Shown: one piece after another, positions 20,286 through 27,935 of the stretch
How positions within the stretch are numbered: position 1 is the stretch's first letter
Layout: each line of letters opens with the position of its first letter
Source: Saccharopolyspora_D taberi
GTDB taxonomy: Bacteria > Actinomycetota > Actinomycetes > Mycobacteriales > Pseudonocardiaceae
Reading direction: 5' to 3'
NCBI RefSeq assembly: GCF_039534165.1
Contig: NZ_BAAAUX010000031.1
Coordinates: forward strand, 1-61,114
DNA length: 61,114 bases
The notes under the pieces: generated by a model
The model's database searches: none
Seen by the model: only the letters and a program-made list of their open reading frames with translations
Told to the model about the DNA's origin: nothing
Translations under genes and position numbers: made by a program

Positions 20286-20774
20286 TCAGTGCTGCGGGGT
20301 GAACCGGGTTCCCGCCGTGTCGGCGAGCATCCGCAGGGCGCTGATCAGACCGTCGATCAGCTCGCCCTCCTTGAAGGAGGCGACCATGCTCATCGCCGCG
20401 AGCTGGCAGCTGCGGTCCGGGATGCGCCGGAAGGCTTCCTCGCCGGTCACGATCTCGAACTTGCGCTGGCCGGGGGAGACCGCGATCAGCACGCCCTCCG
20501 GCGCCCGCGCGCCGAGGTTGGCGTGGACCTCCTCGGCCGACCGGCGGGCGTCCTCGCCCAGGTCGCCGAGGTAGATCGCGAACTCCAGGCCGGTGGTCCG
20601 GCTGGACAGGGTCAGTGCCTCGTCCAGCCGGGACAGCTGGCCGGTGCTGAACGGCAGCTTCGGGCGCTCCGGCTCGACCTTGCGCGCGATCGACAGCCTG
20701 CCGGTGGCCATCAGCGCCTCACCAGCACCGAGCTCCGAGCTCTCGGAGGTCCCGGTGATCTCACCAGTTGCCAC
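20286..20774 (-). CDS. DUF5130 (TPM-like) protein
   Basis: 162 residues. Landmarks: FSTGQLSRLDEAL, EFAIYLGDLGEDARRSAEE, VLIAVSPGQRKFEIVTG, then FKEGELIDGLISAL. This is the pattern of the DUF5130/TPM-like family conserved beside pepN (M. tuberculosis Rv2468c). Function unknown. GTG start; it overlaps the end of ctaJ by 14 bp, so the pair is probably an operon. Convergent with the receiver-like gene (3 bp between stops). Confidence 0.8.
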   Translation of the reverse strand: MATGEITGTSESSELGAGEALMATGRLSIARKVEPERPKLPFSTGQLSRLDEALTLSSRTTGLEFAIYLGDLGEDARRSAEEVHANLGARAPEGVLIAVSPGQRKFEIVTGEEAFRRIPDRSCQLAAMSMVASFKEGELIDGLISALRMLADTAGTRFTPQH

Positions 20775-21030
20775 GTGCGCCTCCCCGGGCAGTACCGGCC
20801 GGTCCGTCCTCGGACTCCACGTCGGCCACCGGCGTCGTGCTCACCCCGGCCGGGTTGGCCACCCAGAACACCGGAGCGAAGTCCCACTCCTGGCCGGTCT
20901 TGTAGCGGGGGCGGCTGAGCCTGGGCCACAACGCGATGAGCGTGATCAGACCGTAGATGGCCGCTGGGATCACCGCCAGGACAAGCAGAGTCTCCACGAC
21001 AGTCACAGCGGTTACGGTATCCGATGACAT
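20761..21030 (-). CDS. ctaJ: aa3-type cytochrome oxidase subunit CtaJ-like
   Basis: 89 residues from the ATG at 21030. One membrane helix (about 10-32, VVETLLVLAVIPAAIYGLIT) is followed by WPRLSRPRYKTGQEWDFAPVFWVANP, a signature of the small CtaJ subunit described in the mycobacterial III2-IV2 respiratory supercomplex. Its position upstream of the DUF5130 gene and close to pepN matches the mycobacterial arrangement. It would sit at the cytochrome oxidase in the plasma membrane. An upstream in-frame extension to 21354 has no typical coding features and is rejected. Confidence 0.8.
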   Translation of the reverse strand: MSSDTVTAVTVVETLLVLAVIPAAIYGLITLIALWPRLSRPRYKTGQEWDFAPVFWVANPAGVSTTPVADVESEDGPAGTARGGARGNW

Positions 21031-21382
21031 CGGCGTTGTGGGCCACGACCACCGGCTCCGCAGCCGCCCCCGCCGACCCCCGGTCACCGCGCGAACCGGT
21101 TCCGACACCGGCGGTGTCCGCTTCCCGCGTTCTTGCTGGTATATGCCAGGCGAAGTCTGCGGACGATCTCGCGCAACCAAACGGTCTGTGTGATCTGAGT
21201 CACACAAAGTAACTCGTTCGGTCGAACGCGCGCGTCCGAATGGAGTCCAACCAGAAGGTTGCAACCGGCGGCAACTTGGCGGCTTGTTCTTGGCGTTTTG
21301 TGCTTCTAGTTTTTCACCTGTATGGGTCTTGCATATTTGATCATATCCGTTCAAAGCTCATTTTGAATGCAGGAGGCACACA
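21031..21382. promoter_or_regulatory. 352-bp AT-richer region between ctaJ and the GVRIS-repeat gene
   Basis: Divergent promoter region. The last 110 bp before 21383 are unusually A+T-rich for this window, with TTGTTCTTGG, GTTTTTCACC and CATATTTGATCATATC, and end in AGGAGG at 21370-21375, 7 nt before the ATG. A TGATCA-centred near-palindrome at about 21333-21348 may be an operator. No gene is seen. Confidence 0.5.
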
Positions 21383-22219
21383 ATGTCGATCATCGAAACC
21401 GCCACTCAGAGCAACGGCCTCACTCTTCCGATGATTAATCAGCCACTGCTTGAACACGGTGTGCGCATTAGCAATCACGATCGGGGAGTTCGGATCAGCG
21501 GCCGGGACCGCGGGGTTCGGATCAGCGGTCGGCAGGGTGTCCGGATCAGCGGGGCGAGCGGCGTTCGGATCAGCGGGCAGGAGCGCGGGGTTCGGATCAG
21601 CGGCGAGGGCCGTGGCGTGCGGATCAGCGGGGCGAGCGGGGTGCGGATCAGTGGGTGCAGCGGCGTTCGCATCAGCGGTCGACAGGGTGTGCGGATCAGC
21701 GGGACCAGTGGGGTCCGCATCAGCGGGCAGCAGGGCGTGCGGATCAGCGGGACCAGCGGGGTCCGCATCAGCGGGCAGCAGGGCGTGCGCATCAGCGGGA
21801 CCAGCGGGGTCCGCATCAGCGGGCAGCAGGGCGTGCGCATCAGCGGGACCAGCGGGGTCCGCATCAGCGGGCAGCAGGGCGTGCGCATCAGCGGGACCAG
21901 CGGAGTCCGCATCAGCGGGCAGCAGGGCGTCCGCATCAGCGGGACCAGCGGAGTCCGCATCAGCGGGCAGCAGGGCGTCCGCATCAGCGGGACCAGCGGA
22001 GTCCGCATCAGCGGGCAGCAGGGCGTCCGCATCAGCGGGAAACAGGGTGTCCGCATCAGCGGCACCAGTGGCGTCAGGATCAGCGGTCAGCAGCGCGGGG
22101 TCCGCATCAGCGGGCAGCAAGGCGTGCGGATCAGCCGCGCGGAACGCGGCGTGCGGATCAGCGCCCGCCAGGGCGTGCGGATCAGCTCGCGCAGCGGCCG
22201 GTTCGCCGGTGTCCGCTAG
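21383..22219 (+). CDS. GVRIS tandem-repeat protein, function unknown
   Basis: 278 residues. After a 25-residue leader (MSIIETATQSNG...) the protein is 30 copies of GVRIS followed by a 3- or 4-residue turn: copies 10-23 alternate GVRISGTS and GVRISGQQ exactly, while the ends are more varied (GRDR, GEGR, GCS, RAER). The strand-like VRIS and Gly-rich turn at a period of 8 (16 as a pair) suggest a beta-solenoid or amyloid-like fold; this is inference. Each copy carries at least one Arg, so the protein is strongly basic. No signal peptide or membrane helix is evident. The ribosome binding site is excellent (AGGAGG). The gene splits the conserved DUF5130/ctaJ-HNH neighbourhood and overlaps the HNH gene stop by 3-4 bp. 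I do not recognise the family. Confidence 0.75.
   Translation: MSIIETATQSNGLTLPMINQPLLEHGVRISNHDRGVRISGRDRGVRISGRQGVRISGASGVRISGQERGVRISGEGRGVRISGASGVRISGCSGVRISGRQGVRISGTSGVRISGQQGVRISGTSGVRISGQQGVRISGTSGVRISGQQGVRISGTSGVRISGQQGVRISGTSGVRISGQQGVRISGTSGVRISGQQGVRISGTSGVRISGQQGVRISGKQGVRISGTSGVRISGQQRGVRISGQQGVRISRAERGVRISARQGVRISSRSGRFAGVR
21455..22180 (+). repeat. 24/48-bp tandem repeats coding the GVRIS array
   Basis: The central part (about 21690-22040) is a near-perfect 48-bp tandem repeat coding GTSGVRISGQQGVRIS. Flanking units are degenerate at DNA level. Identical synonymous codons in the centre point to recent expansion, while varied units at the edges are older. Copy number may vary between strains or be misassembled. 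Confidence 0.9.
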
Positions 22220-22878
22220 GCGGCCGGCTCACCCAGGTACGGCAGCCACAGCGGGTCGGTCTCCGACAGCCCGGCCAGCAGCCGCCAGTGCCGTCCGCGC
22301 GGGGCGTGCGGGGCCACCGGCAACCGCCAGCCCAGCTCGGCCAGGGTCTTGTCCGCCTTGCGGTGGTTGCACTTGGTGCAGCTGGCCACGCAGTTCTCCC
22401 ACGAGTGCGGGCCGCCCCGGCTCCTCGGCACGACGTGGTCGATCGTCTCGGCCCGCGCGCCGCAGTAGACGCAGCGGTGGTTGTCCCGCAGCATCAGCGC
22501 CGACCTGGTCAGCGGCACCCGCCCTCGGTAGGGCACCCGCACGAAGTTGCTCAACCGGATCACCGACGGCACCTCGACGCTGCTGGTCGCCGAGTGCAGC
22601 ACCATCCCGGCCGAGTCCCCGTGCACGACCTCGGCCTTGCCGCAGACGACCAGCACGATGGCCCTGCGCAGCGGCAGCGCGGTCAGCGGCTCGAACGTGG
22701 TGTTGAGCAGCAGCACGCGCCGCTTGCGCCAGCCCGGCGGGTGACCGGGCGGCCGATCGGCGACCACCTGCGGCGGTCCACTCCCCCGGCCTTGCGCCGA
22801 GCACAGCGGGCTCCACGGCGCCAGCCCCGTGACTGCGCCTTTCGGAGTCCATTGTGGGGTCGGTTGTCGGTCGGGCAC
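22216..22878 (-). CDS. HNH endonuclease family protein
   Basis: 220 residues from the GTG at 22878, which has GGAGGTGG just upstream. The N-terminal part holds RRVLLLNTTFEPLTALPLRR and VPSVIRLSNFVRVPYRG. A C-terminal HNH motif follows: CVYCGARAETIDHVVPRSRGG, then WENCVASCTKCNHRKADKT, with two CxxC pairs for zinc. This architecture is widely conserved in actinobacteria (Rv2469c type). A DNA nicking or cutting role is expected, but the in vivo substrate is unknown. It converges on the GVRIS gene with overlapping stops. Confidence 0.88.
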   Translation of the reverse strand: MPDRQPTPQWTPKGAVTGLAPWSPLCSAQGRGSGPPQVVADRPPGHPPGWRKRRVLLLNTTFEPLTALPLRRAIVLVVCGKAEVVHGDSAGMVLHSATSSVEVPSVIRLSNFVRVPYRGRVPLTRSALMLRDNHRCVYCGARAETIDHVVPRSRGGPHSWENCVASCTKCNHRKADKTLAELGWRLPVAPHAPRGRHWRLLAGLSETDPLWLPYLGEPAA

Positions 22879-23092
22879 GCGACCACCTCCACCGGGTACC
22901 GGGCAATAGTCGAACACATTTGTCCGGCCGAACGCACGTGTGATTCGCCACGTGTTGCGAAGCGGTTGCGCAATCCTGGGTGAACGGAGTGCGTCCGGTC
23001 GGTGAATCCGATCATCGCCGTGCGCGTCGAACACCGGAATGATCAGTTTCGCGCCGTCGAAACTCGGGTGAACACACGTATTGTCGGCGGAC

Positions 23093-25201
23093 GTGACCGA
23101 AGTTGTGCTGACCTATCCCGACGCCGAACGAGCCGACGTCGTCGACGAGCTCCACGGCCACCGCATCGCCGACCCGTACCGCTGGCTGGAGGACGCCGAG
23201 GATCCCCGGTGCCAGGCGTGGTCCCGGACCCAGGACGAGCTGGCCCGCGACTGGCTGGACGCGCTGCCCGGCCGCGAAGCGGTCGCCGAGCGGATGCGGT
23301 CGCTGCTCGCGGCGGGCTCGGTGGGCGCGCCGCTGTGGCGCGGCGAACGGGCGTTCTTCACCCGCCGCCTGCCCGGCCAGGAGTTCCCCGCGCTGCACGT
23401 GCGGGAGGCCGACGGCAGCGAGCGGGTGCTGCTGGACGTCACCGAGCTCGACCCGTCCGGCCGGACCACGCTCGACCGCTGGTCCCCCAGCCTCGAAGGC
23501 GACCTGCTCGCCTACCAGATCTCGGTCGGCGGTGACGAGGAGTCGCTGCTGCACGTCGTCGACGTGACCACCGGCGAGCTGGTCGAGGGCCCGATCGACC
23601 GCTGCCGCTACTCGTCGATCTCGTGGCTGCCCGGCGGCGAGGAGTACTTCTACGTGCGGCGGCTGCCCCCGGAGTCGGTCCCGGAGGGCGAGGAGCAGTT
23701 CCACCGCCGGGTCTGGCGGCACCGGGTGGGCGCCGACCCCGAGCAGGACCTGCTGGTCCACGGCGAGGGCCTGCACCACACCTTCTACTTCGGCACCTCG
23801 GTCTCCGACGACGGCCGCTGGCTGCTGATCCACGGCAGCCCCGGTACCGCCCGCCGCGACTCGGTGTGGATCGCCGACCTCTCCGACGGCGCCGAGGTGC
23901 CGCGGCTGCACCGCATCCTCGACACCTCCGACGGCGTCCGCGCCGGGGCGTGGGTCGAGCGGGACGGCCGGATGTACGTCCAGACCACGCTGGACGCGCC
24001 GCGCTGGCGGCTGTGCGTGGCCGACCCGGAGCGCCCGGACCCGGCCGACTGGACCGAGCTGGTCGCCGAGGAGCCCGACTCGGTCCTGGAGGCCGTCCGC
24101 TGGTTCGACACCGGTGACGGCGACCCCCGGCTCGCGGTGCTGCGCACCCGGCACGCGGTGTCCGAGGTGACGCTGCACGACCCGGCGACCGGCGAGCGCA
24201 CCGACGTCGTCCCGCTGCCGGGCACCGGCCAGGTCACGTCGATCACCGCGGCCGACGACGCCACCGGCGCCAACCGGGACCTGCTCTGGCTCGGCTGGAC
24301 CGACTTCGCGACCCCGTCGTGCGTGCACACCTACTCCCGGGCCACCGGTGAGACCTCGCTCGCCGAACGCGCGCCCGGCGCGGTCGAGCTGCCCGACGTG
24401 CACACCAGCCAGGTCGCCTACACCTCGCCGGACGGCACCACGGTCCGGATGTTCCTCCTCAGCCCGAGCGCCACCCCGGACCAGCCGCGCCCGGCGCTGA
24501 TGACCGGCTACGGCGGCTTCTCGCTGTCGATGGAGCCCGGCTACTCCCCCTCGGCGCTGGCGTGGGTCGCGGCGGGCGGCGTCTGGGCGCTGCCGTCGCT
24601 GCGCGGTGGCGGCGAGGAAGGCGAGCAGTGGCACCGCGCGGGCATGCGCGAGAGCAAGCAGAACGTCTTCGACGACTTCCACGCCGCCGCGCAGCACCTG
24701 ATCACCGAGGGCTGGACGACCTCGGACCAGCTCGGCATCACCGGTGGTTCCAACGGCGGCCTGCTGGTCGGTGCCGCGCTGACCCAGCGGCCGGAGCTGT
24801 ACCGGGCGGTCGTGTGTTCCGCGCCACTGCTCGACATGGTCCGCTACGAGCAGTTCCTGCTCGGCCGCACCTGGAACGAGGAGTACGGCACCGCCGACGA
24901 CGCCGAGGAGCTCGGCTGGCTGCTGTCGTACTCGCCGTACCACGCGGTGGAGCCGCAGACCCAGTACCCGTCCGTGCTGTTCACGGTGTTCGAGTCGGAC
25001 ACCCGGGTCGACCCCAACCACGCCCGCAAGATGTGCGCGGCGCTCCAGCACGCCACCGCCTCGGACCCGGGCAAACGGCCGGTCCTGCTCCGCAGGGAGA
25101 CCGAGGTGGGACATTCCGCCCGCTCGGTGTCCCGTACGGTGGGGTTGGCGACCGACCAGCTCGCCTTCCTCGCGGAGGCCACCGGGCTCGCGCTCAGCTG
25201 A
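23093..25201 (+). CDS. Prolyl oligopeptidase (S9A family)
   Basis: 702 residues. An N-terminal beta-propeller region (about 10-400, with DPYRWLED near the start) is followed by an alpha/beta-hydrolase domain with nucleophile Ser553 in GGSNGG, an Asp in FESDTRVDP and His674 in EVGHSARS. It cleaves short proline-containing peptides, in the cytosol since no signal peptide is seen. The GTG at 23093 is preferred (GGCGGA upstream) over a TTG at 23081. Length fits the family. Confidence 0.92.
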   Translation: MTEVVLTYPDAERADVVDELHGHRIADPYRWLEDAEDPRCQAWSRTQDELARDWLDALPGREAVAERMRSLLAAGSVGAPLWRGERAFFTRRLPGQEFPALHVREADGSERVLLDVTELDPSGRTTLDRWSPSLEGDLLAYQISVGGDEESLLHVVDVTTGELVEGPIDRCRYSSISWLPGGEEYFYVRRLPPESVPEGEEQFHRRVWRHRVGADPEQDLLVHGEGLHHTFYFGTSVSDDGRWLLIHGSPGTARRDSVWIADLSDGAEVPRLHRILDTSDGVRAGAWVERDGRMYVQTTLDAPRWRLCVADPERPDPADWTELVAEEPDSVLEAVRWFDTGDGDPRLAVLRTRHAVSEVTLHDPATGERTDVVPLPGTGQVTSITAADDATGANRDLLWLGWTDFATPSCVHTYSRATGETSLAERAPGAVELPDVHTSQVAYTSPDGTTVRMFLLSPSATPDQPRPALMTGYGGFSLSMEPGYSPSALAWVAAGGVWALPSLRGGGEEGEQWHRAGMRESKQNVFDDFHAAAQHLITEGWTTSDQLGITGGSNGGLLVGAALTQRPELYRAVVCSAPLLDMVRYEQFLLGRTWNEEYGTADDAEELGWLLSYSPYHAVEPQTQYPSVLFTVFESDTRVDPNHARKMCAALQHATASDPGKRPVLLRRETEVGHSARSVSRTVGLATDQLAFLAEATGLALS

Positions 25202-25364
25202 GACCCGGACCGGTCGGAGAAGACCAGCGGTAGCACCGGCGGTGCGTCGTGGGCGGCGGGGCGTCCACGAAACACCGCCGGTGGTGCCGGTCCCCCGTGG
25301 TCTTCCGCCAGGATCTACCCCCGGACCGAGGCCGCGGATCGACCAGGCCCGAGAAAGACCAGGC

Positions 25365-26363
25365 ATGGAAACCCCCGAACCCATGATCCCCGCGCTGCTG
25401 ACCCCGCCCCCGTGCGTGCAGGAGGCCGGCAGCTGGTGCAAGACAGTCAACGACCTGACCGGCAACCAGTGGCTGGCCGGCTACGCCGAGCTGCTCATCG
25501 CGAAGCCGCTGAACATCGCGATCATCCTCGTCGTCGCGTTCGCGGCGCGCTGGTTCGTGCACCGCACGATCAACAAGCTGACCCAGGGCGACGGCAAGAC
25601 CCCGAAGCTGTTGCAGCCGCTGAAGGAACGCCGCAGCGACACCCTGACCGCCGAGCTGATGTCCGAGCGGCGCAAGCAGCGGGCCCGCACCATCGGCTCG
25701 GTGCTGAAGTCGATCGCCTCGTTCCTGATCTTCGGGATCGCGACGATGTACGTGCTGAAGGTGTTCAACGTCGAGCTCGGCCCGGTGCTGGCGTCGGCCG
25801 GTGTGCTCGGTGTCGCGGTCGCCTTCGGCGCCCAGAACCTCGTCCGGGACTTCCTGTCCGGGATGTTCATGATGGTCGAGGACCAGTACGGCGTCGGTGA
25901 CGTCGTCGACCTCGGCGAGGCGACCGGCACCGTCGAGGCAGTGGGCCTGCGGGTCACCACGCTGCGCGACATCAACGGCACCGTCTGGTACGTCCGCAAC
26001 GGCGAGATCCTGCGGGTCGGCAACTCCAGCCAGGGCTTCGCCGTGGCCGTGGTCGACTTCCCGGTCTCGCACAACTCCGACGTGGAGAAGGCGATCGAGG
26101 TGGCCACCAAGGTCGCCACCGATGCCGCGGGCCGCGAGCCGCTGTCGCAGGACGTGCTGGAGCCGCCGGAGATGCTGGGCGTCGACCAGATCACCTCCGA
26201 CACCATCACGCTGCGGCTGACCACCAAGGTCCGCCCCGGCAAGCAGTGGTCGGTGCAGCGGCGGCTGCGCGCGGAGATCAAGCGCGCGTACGACGACGAG
26301 GAGATCCACCCTCCGTATCCGAACGGCCGCCCGGTGCTGCCGACGAGTCCCAGCCAGGCGTGA
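25365..26363 (+). CDS. MscS-type mechanosensitive ion channel
   Basis: 332 residues. Three membrane segments (about 43-60, 112-135 and 140-165) are followed by the pore helix GVLGVAVAFGAQNLVRDFLSG, typical of MscS TM3. Then come the beta domain (YGVGDVVDLGEATGTVEAVGLRVTTLRD, VWYVRNGEI) and an alpha/beta C-terminal domain. It releases solutes on hypo-osmotic shock. The upstream in-frame extension lacks conservation, so the ATG at 25365 is used. Confidence 0.93.
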   Translation: METPEPMIPALLTPPPCVQEAGSWCKTVNDLTGNQWLAGYAELLIAKPLNIAIILVVAFAARWFVHRTINKLTQGDGKTPKLLQPLKERRSDTLTAELMSERRKQRARTIGSVLKSIASFLIFGIATMYVLKVFNVELGPVLASAGVLGVAVAFGAQNLVRDFLSGMFMMVEDQYGVGDVVDLGEATGTVEAVGLRVTTLRDINGTVWYVRNGEILRVGNSSQGFAVAVVDFPVSHNSDVEKAIEVATKVATDAAGREPLSQDVLEPPEMLGVDQITSDTITLRLTTKVRPGKQWSVQRRLRAEIKRAYDDEEIHPPYPNGRPVLPTSPSQA

Positions 26364-26395
26364 CACCCGCGACGGTGACCTAGCAGGATGGAACC

Positions 26396-26779
26396 GTGAC
26401 TAGCTTGGAGACCTTCTACGAACAGGTCGGCGGCGAGCAGACCTTCCACCGCATCGTGGCCCGCTTCTACCAGGAGGTGGCCAGGGACGAGCTGCTCCGG
26501 CCGATGTACCCGGAGGAGGACCTGGGCCCTGCCGAGGAGCGGCTGCGGCTGTTCCTCATGCAGTACTGGGGAGGCCCGCACACCTACTCGGACCGCCGCG
26601 GGCACCCCCGGTTGCGGATGCGGCACGCCCCGTTCAAGATCGGCCTCGCGGAACGGGACGCCTGGCTGCGCTGCATGCGGATCGCGGTCGACGAGGCGGA
26701 CCTGACGGCCGAGCAGCGCGACCAGTTGTGGCAGTACTTCGAGATGGCGGCCCAGAGCATGGTGAACGCGTGGTTCTGA
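26396..26779 (+). CDS. glbO: Truncated haemoglobin, group II (trHbO)
   Basis: 127 residues. FYEQVGGEQTFHRIVARFYQEV, then YWGGPHTYSDRRGHPRLRMRHAPFKIG with the proximal His in RMRH, and the Trp at G8 region (DAWLRCM). This is the group II truncated globin pattern, as in M. tuberculosis GlbO. It binds haem and O2, possibly at the membrane near respiratory oxidases. AGGATGGA lies before the GTG start. It precedes the GH13-like gene by 16 bp, so they are likely co-transcribed. Confidence 0.95.
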   Translation: MTSLETFYEQVGGEQTFHRIVARFYQEVARDELLRPMYPEEDLGPAEERLRLFLMQYWGGPHTYSDRRGHPRLRMRHAPFKIGLAERDAWLRCMRIAVDEADLTAEQRDQLWQYFEMAAQSMVNAWF

Positions 26780-26795
26780 CCCTGGTGCGGACGAC

Positions 26796-27833
26796 ATGAC
26801 AGAACACCGATCCGGGGCGGGCTGGTGGCGGGACTCGGTCTTCTACCGGGTCGACGTCCGCTCCTTCGCCGACGCCGACGGTGACGGCGTCGGCGACCTC
26901 GACGGCGTGCTTTCCAGGCTGGGATACCTGGAACTGCTCGGCGTCGACGCGATCGTGCTCTCCGGCGTCGGCGGCCTCGACTACGAGCCGGAGTCGCTGG
27001 AGGCGCTGCTGAGCGAGGCGCACCACGCCGGGATCCGGCTGATGGTCGCGATGGACCTCGACCCCGCGCGCGACGATCCGCGGGAGGTGCTGGGCGCCTG
27101 GCTGGACCTCGGCGTCGACGGCTTCCACCTGGATCCGCGCGAGGGCGCGTCCGAACCGGTCCGCGCGGTCGTGGACCGCTACCCGGAGCGGGTGGTGATC
27201 GGCAGCGGGCCCGGCTGGCAGCTCGGGTTCAACCTCGACCTGGCGGTGGCCGGGTTCGACGCGGAGGCGGTGCAGGACGCGATCACCCGCGTCCTGTTCG
27301 CCGGTGATCCGCGGCCCGCGTGGGCGATGGCCACCCGCGAGACCGCGCGGGACGAGGCGGCGCTGACACCGGTGCGGGCGATGGCGCTGGTGCAGCTCGG
27401 CCTGCCGGGGGCGGTGTGCCTGCGGCACGGCGAGGAGCTCGGGCTCCCCGGCACCCAGCGGATGCCGATGCCGTGGGAGGGCGAGAAGCCGCCGTTCGGC
27501 TTCTCGGCCGCCGAGGGCGAGTGGCCGTCGATCTCGGCGGAGTGGGCGCCGTTCACCGTCGAGTCGCAGCTGGAGGATCCGCACTCGACGCTGTCGCTGT
27601 ACCGGCGGGCGCTGGAGCTGCGCAACGAGCACCCGGCGTTCCGCGGTGACGAGGTCGAGTGGTTCGGCGCGCCGGACGGCTGCCTGGCCTTCCGGCGCGC
27701 GGGCAGCGAGCTGACCTGCGCGCTGAACACGACCTCGGAACCGGTGCCGGTGCCACCGGGCGAGGTCCTGCTCTCCAGCAGGCCACTGATCGGGGGACAA
27801 CTGCCCGAGGGGAGTGCGGTCTGGCTTTGCTGA
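26796..27833 (+). CDS. Degenerate GH13 alpha-amylase-like protein
   Basis: 345 residues against about 540 for the AglA-type alpha-glucosidase found at this position in M. tuberculosis (Rv2471). The N-terminus (WWRDSVFYRVDVRSFADADGDGVGDLDGV) and the C-terminal part (LSLYRRALELRNEHPAF) are clearly GH13. The central barrel is shortened. The nucleophile-strand region reads DGFHLDPREG, the general-acid position reads IGSGPGW without Glu, and the usual NHD motif is replaced by ATRETARDE. It is probably non-catalytic, perhaps a binding or regulatory remnant. The frame is clean, so it is not a fresh pseudogene. Confidence 0.8.
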   Translation: MTEHRSGAGWWRDSVFYRVDVRSFADADGDGVGDLDGVLSRLGYLELLGVDAIVLSGVGGLDYEPESLEALLSEAHHAGIRLMVAMDLDPARDDPREVLGAWLDLGVDGFHLDPREGASEPVRAVVDRYPERVVIGSGPGWQLGFNLDLAVAGFDAEAVQDAITRVLFAGDPRPAWAMATRETARDEAALTPVRAMALVQLGLPGAVCLRHGEELGLPGTQRMPMPWEGEKPPFGFSAAEGEWPSISAEWAPFTVESQLEDPHSTLSLYRRALELRNEHPAFRGDEVEWFGAPDGCLAFRRAGSELTCALNTTSEPVPVPPGEVLLSSRPLIGGQLPEGSAVWLC

Positions 27834-27935
27834 TCGACAAGATGTGAGCCCTGCCTCGGATACGCCCCCTGCGCCGAGGCGGAACGCCGTCGGCTCGATA
27901 CATTCCGGACGGCAGCCCCGAGCCAACTGGACATC

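Noticed and set aside
21455..22180. The GVRIS DNA repeats as a CRISPR array
   Set aside because: Units are in-frame 24/27-bp tandem copies without unique spacers, inside one ORF with a strong ribosome binding site.
22216..23034. Longer HNH protein starting at 23034
   Set aside because: The additional 50 residues lack family similarity, and GGAGGTGG supports the GTG at 22878.
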